In this document: positions 35,960 to 47,900 of the stretch, piece after piece
Numbering within the stretch: the stretch's first letter is position 1
Layout: each line of letters starts with the position of its first letter
Source: Chitinivibrionales bacterium
GTDB taxonomy: Bacteria > Fibrobacterota > Chitinivibrionia > Chitinivibrionales > JANQEN01
Assembly (NCBI GenBank): GCA_028278335.1
Contig: JANQEN010000217.1
Location: 1 to 64,000 of the forward strand
DNA length: 64,000 bases
Reading direction: 5' to 3'
The notes under the pieces: model-generated
Seen by the model: the letters and a program-made list of their open reading frames with translations, nothing else
Told to the model about the DNA's origin: nothing
Database searches by the model: none
Position numbers and translations under genes: made by a program

Positions 35960-37120
35960 TTACATAAGGTGTCGCAATGCCCAGACCAGCTTGGGAAATT
36001 TTCCCAGGCAGGTTCTGAATATCTTAGACATGGTTAATTGGTCCTGAGGAATTGCAGCAAGTGCCTGAGCACCTCGGTTATACTCCACATCAGAGACATT
36101 AAGCAGAGAATTTTTTACCTTTGCCAATTTAAAATGGCTTGATCCAAGTTTTTTATGCCAAGCCTTTTCATAGGAGTCGGCCAGCTTTGCCATCTCTTTT
36201 TCTGAATATGCATTAACCATTGAAACAGCAAATTGTGCAGCCAGGGTTCCCGATTTCATAGCCTCAGATATTCCAGCCCGGGAGATGGGATTTACCGTAC
36301 TCACCGCGTCACCGGCTTTTATGAGTCGTTTGAAGGCAATGGGTGAACGCTGTTTAAAACAGGGTATAGAGCCGCCATAGGCCCCGACAATGTTGCCCTT
36401 AGGGAAGTGTCGCTTGAGGAAGGTGTCCAGTAGTTTTTTAATGTTAACCTTGCTGCGAAGTGTTGTGCCAACTAATACACCGGCGTTGACGCTCTCCTTG
36501 TTTCGAGGAAAGGCCCAGGCATACCCACCAGGTGCTAGTTCTTCGCCGACATAGAGGTGCACTGTGTCGGTCTCCGCTCTAACACCTTCCACATGAGCAA
36601 AGTAGGCGGCTTCAAGGTCCTTTGGTTTTGAACTAATGGGCTCGTCATGACCAATACGTGAGAGTGGTCCAGAGCAATCCATGACAACCCGCGCCTCGAT
36701 GCTTTTGCCATCATCCAGAAGAAGTGTTCTTGTATCTGAGGGCTCTGATACAGAAACAACAGAGTGGTTAAAGAGACCAGTGGCTCCCAATTCCAAGCAC
36801 TCATCAGCCAGATCGTGCTGCATCAGGGCTCGGTCAATTATGTACCCCTTATTATTATCAGTGTAGGTAATTGCTGTGTTGTCAGGGGCATGCAGAGTAA
36901 GATTGCTTACCACCGAGCGGATCCAGGAAAGTTTTGGCTCTAAAACTTCATGAAACCCAAGTTTGCCCACCCCCTCTGCACAGGGGATCCGCTTGTTTTT
37001 ATCGGTGCTCTTTTCAATAAGAATCACAGAAAGAGGTTTATGATGGATGAGGATATTCCGGGCTGCGCAAAGTCCTGCAGGTCCAGCACCAATGATCGCA
37101 ATGTCATAAATTGTACCCAT
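35960..37120 (-). CDS. Geranylgeranyl reductase family FAD-dependent oxidoreductase
   Basis: IIGAGPAGLCAARNI; CAEGVG; GGYAWAFPRNKESVNAGVLVG; GDAVSTVNPISRAGISEAMKSG. Confidence 0.82.
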   Translation of the reverse strand: MGTIYDIAIIGAGPAGLCAARNILIHHKPLSVILIEKSTDKNKRIPCAEGVGKLGFHEVLEPKLSWIRSVVSNLTLHAPDNTAITYTDNNKGYIIDRALMQHDLADECLELGATGLFNHSVVSVSEPSDTRTLLLDDGKSIEARVVMDCSGPLSRIGHDEPISSKPKDLEAAYFAHVEGVRAETDTVHLYVGEELAPGGYAWAFPRNKESVNAGVLVGTTLRSKVNIKKLLDTFLKRHFPKGNIVGAYGGSIPCFKQRSPIAFKRLIKAGDAVSTVNPISRAGISEAMKSGTLAAQFAVSMVNAYSEKEMAKLADSYEKAWHKKLGSSHFKLAKVKNSLLNVSDVEYNRGAQALAAIPQDQLTMSKIFRTCLGKFPKLVWALRHLM

Positions 37121-37262
37121 AACACAATAAAGATATATCAGGTTTTTAGATTTTATCCAAACATATTAAAAGAAAACTCATTATTTCAAGCAAAAGGTAT
37201 ATTTAACGCTGATCAAGATAATTATAGTTTAAAATCTTTATATATATCAATGGAGAGAGCAG

Positions 37263-38738
37263 TTGGAGCCAGTTGAAAATTTAAACGATCAGATGAAGGT
37301 CCGTCGAGAGAAGATGGACCTCCTTCGCCAAGAGAAGATGCATCCCTATGCTGAGCGCTATGAAACAACCCATTCCTGCAAGCAAGCAAATGAACTTGCT
37401 GATGGTGTCAGTGGTGTGCGTGTTGCAGGCAGACTCATTGCTATGCGCTATTTTGGCAAATTAGCCTTTGGTCATATTTATGGGTATGAAGGAAAAATTC
37501 AGTTTGCTCTTCAGAAAAATAAGCTTAAAGAGAGCTTTGCCCTGTTTAAAAAGCTTGTAGATATTGGTGATTTTATTGGGGTTGCCGGTGAGATGATTAC
37601 CACAAAGACTGGTGAGAAAACAATTGATATTGCTGAGTGGACCTTCTTAAGCAAAGCGCTTCGACCTTTACCGGAAAAGTTTCATGGTATTGTTGATCCT
37701 GAGTTGCGCCTTCGTAGGCGGTATTTAGATTTGGTCATGTCCCCGGATATTATGGAACGCTTTAAAAAACGGAGCCAAATCATTAAGACCATCCGTGACT
37801 TTTTGGATGGTAATGACTTTGTTGAAATTGATACACCCATTTTGACGAATAAAGCCAGTGGGGCCTTGGCTCGTCCCTTTGTTACGCATAACAATGCATT
37901 GGATATTGATGTGTATCTTAGGATCGCTCCTGAGACCTATCTCAAACGGGCCATTGCCGGTGGGTTTGAACGGGTCTATGAATTTGCTCGATCCTTTCGT
38001 AATGAGGGTGTTGACGCTTCTCATTTGCCTGACTTTATGCTTTTAGAGTACTACTGTGCCTTCTGGAACTATGAAGACAATATGAACTTCACAGAAAAGC
38101 TCATGAAACATCTTCTCAATGAGATTGTGGGAAGTTTGACTTTAGAGTATCAAGGAACCACTATCTCCTTTGAGGGCTCCTGGCCTCGTGTCTCTTTCCG
38201 GGAGTTAATTCAAAAGGATTGTGGTATAGACATTAACCAGTTTGAGGATCGGGATTCACTTCTTGCAGAAATTAAAAGCAAAAATATCTCCTTTGAGGAT
38301 GAGGTTGATGTGTCTAAAGCTAGTCGTGGTACACTCATTGACCTCCTCTATAAAAAGGTCTCAAGACCCAAATTGATTGACCCAGTGTTTATCATTCACC
38401 ATCCCTTGGATCTTTCTCCGTTGGCACGCAAAAATGATGAAAATGACCTGATCGTTGACCGTTTTCAATTGGTTGTCAATGGCTGGGAGGTGGTTAATGC
38501 CTACTCCGAGCTAATTGATCCCCTTGATCAGGCACAACGATTCAAGCAGCAGGCTGATGCACGGGCTCGTGGTGATGAAGAAACCATGGACTTTGATCAG
38601 GATTTTCTTCTCTGTATGGAATATGGGATGCCACCCATGTCAGGGTGGGGTATGGGTGTTGATCGAATTATTGCCCTGTTGACCAATGCAACGACATTGC
38701 GTGATGTCGTACTCTTTCCCTTACTTCGACCTGAATAG
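37263..38738 (+). CDS. lysS: Lysyl-tRNA synthetase (class II)
   Basis: RRRYLDLVMSPD, FLDGNDFVEIDTPIL, VYEFARSFRNEGVDASHLPDFMLLEYY, GWGMGVDRIIALLT. Confidence 0.93.
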   Translation: MEPVENLNDQMKVRREKMDLLRQEKMHPYAERYETTHSCKQANELADGVSGVRVAGRLIAMRYFGKLAFGHIYGYEGKIQFALQKNKLKESFALFKKLVDIGDFIGVAGEMITTKTGEKTIDIAEWTFLSKALRPLPEKFHGIVDPELRLRRRYLDLVMSPDIMERFKKRSQIIKTIRDFLDGNDFVEIDTPILTNKASGALARPFVTHNNALDIDVYLRIAPETYLKRAIAGGFERVYEFARSFRNEGVDASHLPDFMLLEYYCAFWNYEDNMNFTEKLMKHLLNEIVGSLTLEYQGTTISFEGSWPRVSFRELIQKDCGIDINQFEDRDSLLAEIKSKNISFEDEVDVSKASRGTLIDLLYKKVSRPKLIDPVFIIHHPLDLSPLARKNDENDLIVDRFQLVVNGWEVVNAYSELIDPLDQAQRFKQQADARARGDEETMDFDQDFLLCMEYGMPPMSGWGMGVDRIIALLTNATTLRDVVLFPLLRPE

Positions 38739-38765
38739 AACCAAAAGAGTGTAAGTAGATACTAT

Positions 38766-39998
38766 ATGGAATGGTTTATTGCTCAAAGATATCTGTTAGA
38801 GAAACGCAAATACGGCTCTAATACTGTTGTTGCTCTATTTTCAACAGTCGGTGTTTTTTTAGGGTCGCTGGTCCTTATTATTGCCCTTTCCATTGCAAAT
38901 GGCTTTGAAAAAGAGGTGCGTGACCGCATTGTGGGTACTCTTGCTCATGCAGAGATTTTACAATTTCACTGTGAGCCCTTTGAGGGCTATGACTCGTTGC
39001 GACAGGAAATCCTGAAGCACCCCAAGGTAGTAAGTGCGGCACCCTATATTATGGGCAAGGTCGCTGTGGAGCACAATCAGGTGCAAGAGGCTGCTATGGT
39101 TAAGGGGATTGATCAGTCCCTTGAGCCAGAGGTAACTGAGATTGCTGAGGCTATCAAAATCGGCACATTCTCTTTAGATTCAATTGTTTCTAAAAGAAAC
39201 AGGAAACTTCCAGGAATACTCATTGGTATGGGCATGGCCAATAAAATGGGCGTGCGGGTCGGTGCTGAGGTTGTTCTCATTACCTTGGTTCCTGTGGAGG
39301 GTGAGATAGATCCGGTGCCAAAAATGATGCGTTTTGCCATAACCGGTATTTTTGAAACCGGCATGTGGGAGTATGACTTAAATCTTGTCTACATATCTCT
39401 ATATTCAGCACAACGCTTTTTTAAAACTGATGGAGTCGAGGGTATTCAGATAAAGACAACCGATCTTTTTAAGGCCGGTGAGATTGCCGATGAGATCAAA
39501 GACTCACTTGGTGGATATCCCTTTCGATCTGAAAATTGGCATAGTAAGAACAAGTCACTTTTTAAGTGGATGAAGCTTGAAAAGTTGATAATATTCATTG
39601 TCATCTCACTGATTATGGTTGTTGCCTCTTTTAATATCATCTCCTCATTAATTAGAATTATTGTAGAGAAACGACGAGAGATTGGTATTCTTATGAGCAT
39701 GGGTGCCTCCTCTGGAAAAATCATGATGGTCTTTATGCTCTACGGAACTATGATTGGTCTGATTGGTTCAACTTTGGGGACTGGGTTGGGGGTAATTCTC
39801 TCCTATGCACAGCATAAGTGGCAGCTGATAACACTTCCCGGTGATATTTATTTTATAACAAAATTGCCGGTTCTGCTTCGCATGACTGATACGGTTGCCG
39901 TTTACATGGTGGCAAATGTTATCTGTATGCTCGCTGCAATCTACCCTGCTTGGCGAGCCTCAAAGACTCCACCAGCAGAATCTTTACGCTATGAATAA
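38766..39998 (+). CDS. Lipoprotein-releasing ABC transporter permease (LolC/E family)
   Basis: N-terminal FIAQRYLLEKRKYGSNTVVALFSTVGVFLGSLVLIIALSIANGFE; FtsX-like C-terminal TMs; followed by LolD-like ATPase. Confidence 0.87.
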   Translation: MEWFIAQRYLLEKRKYGSNTVVALFSTVGVFLGSLVLIIALSIANGFEKEVRDRIVGTLAHAEILQFHCEPFEGYDSLRQEILKHPKVVSAAPYIMGKVAVEHNQVQEAAMVKGIDQSLEPEVTEIAEAIKIGTFSLDSIVSKRNRKLPGILIGMGMANKMGVRVGAEVVLITLVPVEGEIDPVPKMMRFAITGIFETGMWEYDLNLVYISLYSAQRFFKTDGVEGIQIKTTDLFKAGEIADEIKDSLGGYPFRSENWHSKNKSLFKWMKLEKLIIFIVISLIMVVASFNIISSLIRIIVEKRREIGILMSMGASSGKIMMVFMLYGTMIGLIGSTLGTGLGVILSYAQHKWQLITLPGDIYFITKLPVLLRMTDTVAVYMVANVICMLAAIYPAWRASKTPPAESLRYE

Positions 39999-40032
39999 CC
40001 CATGAGAGATAGAACCTGTTGAAAGTAAATCT

Positions 40033-40701
40033 ATGGTACGTGTTGAGAATTTAGTTAAAGTTTTTAAAGAGAGCGCAGATCCTATCCGAGTGTTGGATAG
40101 CACCTCCTTTTCAATTGAGACCGGTGAGATGGTTGCACTGATAGGGCAAAGTGGTGCTGGAAAAACAACGCTGTTGCAAATTTTGGGTGGTCTCGACACA
40201 TACACATCGGGGCAGGTTATTATCGATGGCAATGAAATCGGATCAATGAAGCCAAAAAGTCTGTCTGAGTTTCGGGGAAAAAAGATTGGCTTTGTGTTTC
40301 AGTTTCATCATCTCTTGCCAGATTTTACCGCAGTTGAGAATGTGATTTTACCAGGACTTATTGTTGGCAGTCAACGTCCTGTTGCAGTTAAAAGGGCAAA
40401 AGAGCTTTTACAAATAATGGGCTTAGAAAAAAGATTTACTCACTTTCCAACCGAACTTTCTGGAGGAGAGCGCCAGCGTGTTGCCCTGGCCCGAGCACTT
40501 TTCAACGAACCCGCTCTTATTTTAGCGGATGAGCCAACAGGAAACCTTGATTCCTCAAACAGCAAACATTTGATGGAGTTATTTCGCAAGGCAAACAGTG
40601 AATTAAATCAAACATTTTTAATAGCCACCCACAATGAGCACCTCTCTGCCACCATGCACAGAACAATAAAAATTGAGGATGGCAAGATCATCGACACTTA
40701 A
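40033..40701 (+). CDS. lolD: Lipoprotein-releasing ABC transporter ATP-binding protein
   Basis: GQSGAGKTTLLQILGGLD, LSGGERQRVALARAL, ILADEPTGNLD. Confidence 0.88.
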   Translation: MVRVENLVKVFKESADPIRVLDSTSFSIETGEMVALIGQSGAGKTTLLQILGGLDTYTSGQVIIDGNEIGSMKPKSLSEFRGKKIGFVFQFHHLLPDFTAVENVILPGLIVGSQRPVAVKRAKELLQIMGLEKRFTHFPTELSGGERQRVALARALFNEPALILADEPTGNLDSSNSKHLMELFRKANSELNQTFLIATHNEHLSATMHRTIKIEDGKIIDT

Positions 40702-40811
40702 ACGATTATTAGAAATTCAAGATAACTGTTTTCATTTTTAAAACAATCTTTTAATTTTAACTAAAAGCGCATTAGAAAAACGTGTTTAATCCAATAGGAG
40801 CGTGAGGATAG

Positions 40812-41354
40812 ATGGAAAATAGGAAATGTGATGAATGCAATATGGCGCCAGCGAACATCCATCTCACTCAAATAGTTCAAGATGAGATGAGCGTATTACA
40901 TCTTTGTGAAGATTGCGCTAAAAAGAAGGGCATATCTATTGTCATTCAAGATGAACAGCAGGACACCTTGGCACAAGTACCAAGCAAACCAGTTGAGAAA
41001 ACTGTAGAGGAAAAAAAGAGTGATGACCAAGAGGTACCTCAAATTACCTGCCCCTCCTGTTTTATGACTTTTGCTGAGTTTAAGAAACAGGGATGGCTTG
41101 GCTGTACAGCCTGTTATCGATCCTTTGAAAAGGAGATTGGGGAGCTTTTGGTACAGGTCCATGGATCAGCCCAACATAAGGGGAAGGTCTATGACAAATC
41201 CTGCGATAAAGTAGCTGTTTCAGAGGATATGCATGTTTTACGATCCGAGCTTGCGCATGCTATCAAGTCTGAAAAATTTGAATTGGCAGCCCTCATTCGT
41301 GATAAAATCAACAGCGTTTCAGACAACAAGCCGCCGCACAATAAACAGGAATAG
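40812..41354 (+). CDS. mcsA: McsA-like zinc-finger / UVR-motif protein
   Basis: CDEC, CEDC, CPSC and CTAC pairs; C-terminal UVR-like LAHAIKSEKFELAALIRDKI; next to McsB and ClpC. Confidence 0.85.
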   Translation: MENRKCDECNMAPANIHLTQIVQDEMSVLHLCEDCAKKKGISIVIQDEQQDTLAQVPSKPVEKTVEEKKSDDQEVPQITCPSCFMTFAEFKKQGWLGCTACYRSFEKEIGELLVQVHGSAQHKGKVYDKSCDKVAVSEDMHVLRSELAHAIKSEKFELAALIRDKINSVSDNKPPHNKQE

Positions 41355-41356
41355 TC

Positions 41357-42409
41357 ATGATCCCCGGAGAAATTATTGAACAGCTACCGCCATGGTTTAA
41401 AAATGACGGTCCCGACTCAGATTGTGTTATTTCCACCCGCGTTCGACTGGCTCGAAATGTTGTTGATTATCAATTTCCTCTTAAAGCTTCGCTATTAGAG
41501 AAGAAAAATCTCTTTGCCGCTATAACTGAAGCAGTTAGCACAATCCCGCAATGTAAAGATTTTACACCATTAAATTTTTCAAATGTAGAAAAAGTTCAGC
41601 AAGAATTCTTTTTAGAGAATCGCATTGTCAGTAGTGACCTCATTGTTCAAGAGGGAGATCGGGGAGTGATCTTCGAGTACGGAAACTCAATGAGCATCAT
41701 GGTCAATGAAGAAGACCACATACGCATGCAGGCGCTCTGTTCTGGGTGTCAACCGGAAATGGTTTGGCAGACTCTCAACTCCTTGGACGATCAACTGGGA
41801 CAATTGGTTCACTATGCCTATGATAAAAAGTTGGGGTTTCTAACAACCTGTCCAACCAATTCTGGGACTGGTTTTCGCATATCCTTTCTTATGCACCTTC
41901 CAGGTTTGGTCCTTACCAAATCGATCGATTCGGTCTTGGCTGGAGCAAGTCAAATGGGCATGGCCACACGAGGCTTTTTAGGAGAAAGTTCTGATGTGGT
42001 CGGTAATTACTTCCAGATTTCAAACCAAGCAACCATGGGAGCTTCTGAAGATAAATTTACCGAGGATACTTTAGCAATTGTCAAGAAAATTGTTGATTAT
42101 GAACGGGCTGCGCGAGAACGAATTCTTGAAGATGCCAAGGTTGAAATCACGGATAAAGTCTTTCGGTCCTATGGATTGCTCAAATATGCGCGAACCTTAA
42201 CTGTTGAGGAATTTCTCAACTTAAGCTCTGCACTTCGATTTGGAATAGAATGTAACCTCTTTCCCGATATGGAGATAGAGCTTTTAAATCGCATGACCCT
42301 CCTTTCTCTACCGGCGCATATGGAGCTCTATTTCAATAAAAGAATGGACCGGGATGCTCAAGATATTTTTAGGGCAGATTTAGTTAAAGAATTTCTTCCA
42401 ACCATTTAA
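41357..42409 (+). CDS. mcsB: Protein-arginine kinase McsB
   Basis: ISTRVRLARNV; LTTCPTNSGTGFRISFLMHLPGL; GNYFQISNQATMG. Confidence 0.9.
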   Translation: MIPGEIIEQLPPWFKNDGPDSDCVISTRVRLARNVVDYQFPLKASLLEKKNLFAAITEAVSTIPQCKDFTPLNFSNVEKVQQEFFLENRIVSSDLIVQEGDRGVIFEYGNSMSIMVNEEDHIRMQALCSGCQPEMVWQTLNSLDDQLGQLVHYAYDKKLGFLTTCPTNSGTGFRISFLMHLPGLVLTKSIDSVLAGASQMGMATRGFLGESSDVVGNYFQISNQATMGASEDKFTEDTLAIVKKIVDYERAARERILEDAKVEITDKVFRSYGLLKYARTLTVEEFLNLSSALRFGIECNLFPDMEIELLNRMTLLSLPAHMELYFNKRMDRDAQDIFRADLVKEFLPTI

Positions 42410-42520
42410 TTGTCTAACTCTTTGTCGATATAATATAATTACCACGATTATCCAATTGATTACAGGTATTTATTATATTTCTATATTACTAATGAACAAT
42501 ACAATCGAGGAATACAAAGC

Positions 42521-44965
42521 ATGATGAATGGAATGTTTACTGATCGGGTTAAAAAGGTAATGCAAATCGCCCGGGAAGAATCAGTAAGATTAGGGAATGA
42601 CTACGTTGGTACCGAACACTTGTTACTTGGTTTGATTAAAGAGGGCGATGGCGTTGCTGTTGCTGTACTGAGAAGCATGGGCGTTGATTTAGAGGCGCTG
42701 ACTTCAAATATTGAAAAGGCAATCACCTCTGCCGGTGGTATGGTAACCATTGGACAAATGCTTCCCTTTACACCGCGCGCAAAGAAGGTGTTGGAGATTG
42801 CCGCCAATGAGGCCCGGTCTATGTCGCATAAGTACATTGGGACTGAGCATTTACTTTTGGCTTTGATGAAGGATACCGAGTCAGCAGCTGCAAATGCATT
42901 GGTTGCTGCGGGGCTTGAATATGAGAAGGTGAAAGAGGAGATCAATAAAGTTTTACGGGGTGGTGAAAGTGTAGGTTCTCCCTCAAAGGAGAAGAGCAAG
43001 ACGCCCTTTTTAGATCACTTTGGTCGAGACTTAAATGCCATGGCCAAGGATGGACGGTTAGATCCTGTAATTGGTCGCGAAAAGGAGATTGAACGGGTGG
43101 TACAAACCCTCTCCCGTCGGAAAAAGAATAATCCCGTACTCATTGGTGAACCCGGAATTGGTAAGACCGCTATTGTTGAAGGATTGGCTCAGAAAATTGT
43201 TGAGAAGGCCATTCCTCAGGTGTTGGAGAACAAACGGGTGATTAATCTTGATATGGCCTCTATGGTGGCTGGTACAAAATATCGAGGTCAGTTTGAAGAG
43301 CGTCTTAAAGCGCTTATGGTTGAATTGCAGAAAAATGAAAATATTATCATTTTTATTGATGAACTCCACACCATTGTTGGTGCTGGCGGATCAGAGGGAA
43401 GTCTTGATGCATCGAACATCTTTAAACCTGCGCTTTCCCGTGGAGAGATTCAGTGTATTGGTGCTACGACTCTTGACGAATATAGAAAGTATATCGAACG
43501 GGACGGTGCCTTGGCACGTCGTTTCCAAACCATTATGGTTGACCCACCAAGTGTCAAGGAGACTATCCAGATCCTCCAGGGACTTCGTCATAAATATGAA
43601 GAGCATCATAAGGTTACCTTCTCTGATCGTGCTATAGATCAATCGGTCAAGCTCTCTGAGCGGTATGTCTCTGATCGATTTCTTCCGGATAAGGCTATTG
43701 ATATACTCGATGAGGCTGGTGCCCGTAAACGTCTGTCGAGCATGGAGATTCCGCCGGAAATCAGAGATATGGAGCGCGAGATCGAGGAAGTTATCAAGGA
43801 CAAGGAGAAATCCGTTGAAGAGCAGGACTTTGAACATGCAGCAAAACTTCGTGATAAACAGGATAAGCTTAAGGGTGCTCTCTTAGAAAAGAAAGCGCTT
43901 TGGCGTAAATCAAAATCCGAAGAGCGGCTCCTAGTGGATGAGACCACTATAATTGAGGTGATTGCCACCATGACCGGTATACCCTTGTCGCGTTTAGAGG
44001 AAGAGGAATCTCAGAAACTGTTGCATTTGGAAGATGATCTTAGAAAGCGTGTTGTGGGACAAGAACAGGCTCTTGAATCGATTTCGAGAAGTATCCGGCG
44101 ATCCCGTGCTGGTTTACATAGTGCTAAAAGACCGATTGCCTCATTTATTTTCCTTGGACCCACCGGTGTTGGAAAGACCGAGCTCGCAAAGACTCTTGCC
44201 CAGATTCTCTTTGATACAGAAGACGCGTTGGTACGTATTGACATGTCGGAGTATATGGAGAAGTTCGCCGTTTCTCGTTTGGTTGGTGCACCTCCTGGAT
44301 ACGTTGGCTACGAAGAGGGTGGTCAGTTAACTGAAAAGGTGAGAAAGAAGCCCTACTCGGTGATCCTCTTTGATGAAATTGAAAAAGCCCATCCCGATGT
44401 CTTTAATATTCTTTTACAAATCCTTGATGATGGTATGGCAACCGATGCCTACGGTCGTCATGTAAACTTTAAAAATACCATTATTATCATGACCTCCAAT
44501 GCGGGTACTCGGGATGTAAAAAAGACCAGCCAGGTTGGATTTGGTAAATCGGATAGTCTTACCTCTTACGAAGCAATGAAATCTAAGGTGATGGATGAGT
44601 TGAAACGAATATTTAACCCTGAGTTTTTGAACCGGGTTGATGAGACAATTGTCTTTAATCCTCTTGGCAAAGAGGAAATTGCTCAGATCGTTGAAATTCA
44701 TCTTAAAGAGGTGTCTGAGCGGCTGTTGGAACGTGAGGTTAAACTCAAGATTAATAGCAAGGCAAAAGCATTTATTGTGGAGGAGGGTTTTGACCCGGTC
44801 TTGGGAGCTCGCCCACTCAATCGATCTATTCAACGTCTCTTAGAAGACCGACTTGCTGAGGAATTTCTTAACGAAAAAATTCATGATGGCGATACTGTCG
44901 AGGTCGGTTTTTCCAAGGACAAATTGACCTTTACCAGTAAACCAACAGTCAATGAAACCTCGTAA
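42521..44965 (+). CDS. clpC: ATP-dependent Clp protease ATP-binding subunit ClpC
   Basis: Two Clp_N repeats, two AAA+ modules ([18 protein letters not shown]), UVR-like [22 protein letters not shown]. Confidence 0.93.
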   Translation: MMNGMFTDRVKKVMQIAREESVRLGNDYVGTEHLLLGLIKEGDGVAVAVLRSMGVDLEALTSNIEKAITSAGGMVTIGQMLPFTPRAKKVLEIAANEARSMSHKYIGTEHLLLALMKDTESAAANALVAAGLEYEKVKEEINKVLRGGESVGSPSKEKSKTPFLDHFGRDLNAMAKDGRLDPVIGREKEIERVVQTLSRRKKNNPVLIGEPGIGKTAIVEGLAQKIVEKAIPQVLENKRVINLDMASMVAGTKYRGQFEERLKALMVELQKNENIIIFIDELHTIVGAGGSEGSLDASNIFKPALSRGEIQCIGATTLDEYRKYIERDGALARRFQTIMVDPPSVKETIQILQGLRHKYEEHHKVTFSDRAIDQSVKLSERYVSDRFLPDKAIDILDEAGARKRLSSMEIPPEIRDMEREIEEVIKDKEKSVEEQDFEHAAKLRDKQDKLKGALLEKKALWRKSKSEERLLVDETTIIEVIATMTGIPLSRLEEEESQKLLHLEDDLRKRVVGQEQALESISRSIRRSRAGLHSAKRPIASFIFLGPTGVGKTELAKTLAQILFDTEDALVRIDMSEYMEKFAVSRLVGAPPGYVGYEEGGQLTEKVRKKPYSVILFDEIEKAHPDVFNILLQILDDGMATDAYGRHVNFKNTIIIMTSNAGTRDVKKTSQVGFGKSDSLTSYEAMKSKVMDELKRIFNPEFLNRVDETIVFNPLGKEEIAQIVEIHLKEVSERLLEREVKLKINSKAKAFIVEEGFDPVLGARPLNRSIQRLLEDRLAEEFLNEKIHDGDTVEVGFSKDKLTFTSKPTVNETS

Positions 44966-47900
44966 GTGGATTATACTGGTAGGATTATGCGCTTGTGTTT
45001 TATTGGGAACCTTCTTTTTTGTAAAAAGATCGCTTAAGAAAAATAGAAACATAGAGCAATTGTTGGTTCAGTATGTGGCACCCTTAGTAGGCGGTGCCTT
45101 TGATGTTGAGAACATTGACATCGGTATTTTTTCTGTGCACCTGTCTGGTGTCAAGGTCGCCATTCCTCTAAAGTCTTTTCAGATTAATGTCACCAATATT
45201 AAAATAGGGTTTTCTCTTTTTGAATTCATTCGCACCCGAGGAGATGTTACCCGCAGCATCGATAAGGTGATATTTGTTGACCCGACGATTGAATTCGCGT
45301 TTTCTAACCTGGATGCAATTACTGATACATCTACAACTACAGGTCAAAGCTCCAGTTTTACCCCGGTTCCTATTAAAGATATTCTTATTCAAAACTGCCG
45401 AATATTTCTAAACGCAGGGCAACAGGAAAGAACTGCTTTGGGAGAAGGACTCACTGGTCGACTCTATGGACGAGATGGTGCCATTCTCTTTGATCTTACT
45501 GGTCGTTTTGGCTCTGTAAAGAAAAATGTTTTTCTCTCTGGAGAGTTTGATACACAAAAAAAACAACAGCACCTCTCAATACGGTTGGCAAAGGCTCATA
45601 TAAAGAAACCCATACAGTTTAATACTCTCACCTTGAATAATGGGGTCCTGGATGGCGTATGCGAATTTTTCTTTACCGATACAACCTTTCCAGAAAACAT
45701 AGAGGCTCATGGGGCAATCACTGTTGATGAAGGCGTTGCGTCACTTTTTTCTATTGATAGTGCCATTCATGATATAACAATGCAGTGCTCTTTAAAGGAA
45801 GATAGGGTGGCCATTGACACACTATTCGCTGCATGGCAGGGGGCTTCGATCACTGGAAAGGGAGATGTTGCTTTTTCCCAAAAACAACCCAGTAGCTGTT
45901 ACGTACGCATAGACGGTATGGACATTTCCCAACTTTCTAAACAATCTGAGAGACAATCGTCCGTTGTTAGTGGTGTTGGGTGGGTTGAGGTCTTTGGCAA
46001 CAATAGGAATAGAAATCATGAGTTTGTGACCGATATTGTGGTTAGTGGATTTACCGCCTTTGGATCACCCTTCAACACTATTGCTGGACGCTGTCGAATA
46101 GGAATGACTCAAACTGTTGTAGACACGCTCTTTGTCAAGCATCGACAATTTCGTGCTGGGGCTTCCGGTGTTTTAAATTATGCAAAAACACCGATAACCT
46201 ACTCTTTTACTATTGATGGAGAAAGTGACCTCTCTTCCATTAGGGATGATTTCTCTGGTACAGCGTCTATCAATGGGTCAATAAGAGGACTTGACGAAAA
46301 GTATACGACAAATATGACTATAAGGGGAGATTCTCTGTCGCTCTATAGAATTCCCTGCGGTAATCCAACCTTTACTTTAAAAAACATCGGATCTAAGATT
46401 TCTATTTTAAGTGAGAAATCTTCCAATAGCACACTCCTACTTTCTGGAGAGATTGATAGTCTCACCTCTGAGACACCACAATGTGATCTGTCCTTTTCTA
46501 TAGCACCATCTGTAATTCGTCAATTTATCAGTGGGATGAGCGATAAAAAAAAGATTGTCCTAGATAGTGTTGATTTTTCTGGTACCCTCAAGGGACCCCT
46601 CATGACCCCAAACATTCGTGGGAGAGTATTTGCTCAAAGCGGATTATTTAAGGGGGGAGCACAAATAGAATTAGATACCAGAGCAGATAATAAACCCTTT
46701 CTATGGCGTGTAAGAAGCCAGAACGTTTCGGTTGCAGACTCTGCGTATTTCTTTATGGCTCACGGCCTTTTGCAGCATGATACCCTGACTATTTCCTCCT
46801 GTACCTTTCTTGACACAGTGCAGTGCTCTGGCATCATTTTGTTGGGTGATTCGGGAGCGCTTGATTTGTCCGGTGTTTTTCAATCGGTCTCTCTTAAGGC
46901 GCTCAATCAATTCGCCTTTAATGGTACTCCTGTTGTTGAAAATGGGATTCTCCAGGGAACCTTTCGACTACAGGGACCTATACAGAGTCCAAAATCGACT
47001 ATGCAATTCAGTCTTCGGCAAGGCTCTTTTTCCGGGATATCCTCTTTAAACACTGACGTCGTTTGTCATGGTACCGGGAGTCAGTTTACTGTTTCTCCCT
47101 TTGTCATTCGTAAAGATAAGAGAATCTTAATTTCTATTGATACCATATCAAATAGTGGGCACCTCACCCTTTCAGGTTCTTTTAAGGAGGTTGCCATTGG
47201 GGAATTGCTTAAAAAGGGCATTGAGGAAGATTTTACCTTATCCGGTCTGGTATCGGGGAAATTTAGTACGGCCAGCACGGGCTTTCCCATCTCCATATCG
47301 ATGTTCTCCAAGGAGATCGTATTTAATTCTTGGAAACTTGATTCAGTTACTGCTGGCTTGAGTATTACTGAGAAGGGTGTTTCGATTGATACCCTTTTAG
47401 CCTCAGATTCGACTCGGTCAACCTGCATAGCCAAGGGAGTCGTACCCTGGCCTTTTTTCAATAACAGTGAGGAGGATCACGATACTCTTCGTGGTTCACT
47501 CAAGGTATCCGGTGATCTTTTGGCCTCTTTAGAACGACACTATTACTCTCCTGTGGGTGGTCACGGGAAGGGTTCTATCAACATACAATTTTTCGTTGCT
47601 GCTGATGAGTGGCATTTTGAAGAGGCCGAGGCCTCTATACCCTCTGGTCTTATGACAATAAACCCCTTTGTTCCAGATCATGCAAAGGAGGTCTCCTTTT
47701 CTGCATCAATGGATGACTCCTCTAAACTTCACTTTGATTTAAGAGGGAGAATAAATCGGAAACCGGTGCGAATTTTTAGCAGTCATGATGTGCCAAAAGG
47801 GTTTGAATCAATTACTATTGGCAATATTGATTGTGGTGTGATTGCTGTGAGCACACCAAAAAATGGTATTCACATATTTATGCCAGGATTCATGGAGCGA

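Noticed and set aside
43248-43637. 129-aa plus-strand ORF in another frame of clpC, and similar overlapping ORFs at 43058-44843
   Set aside because: All overlap ClpC, whose full-length domain structure is intact.
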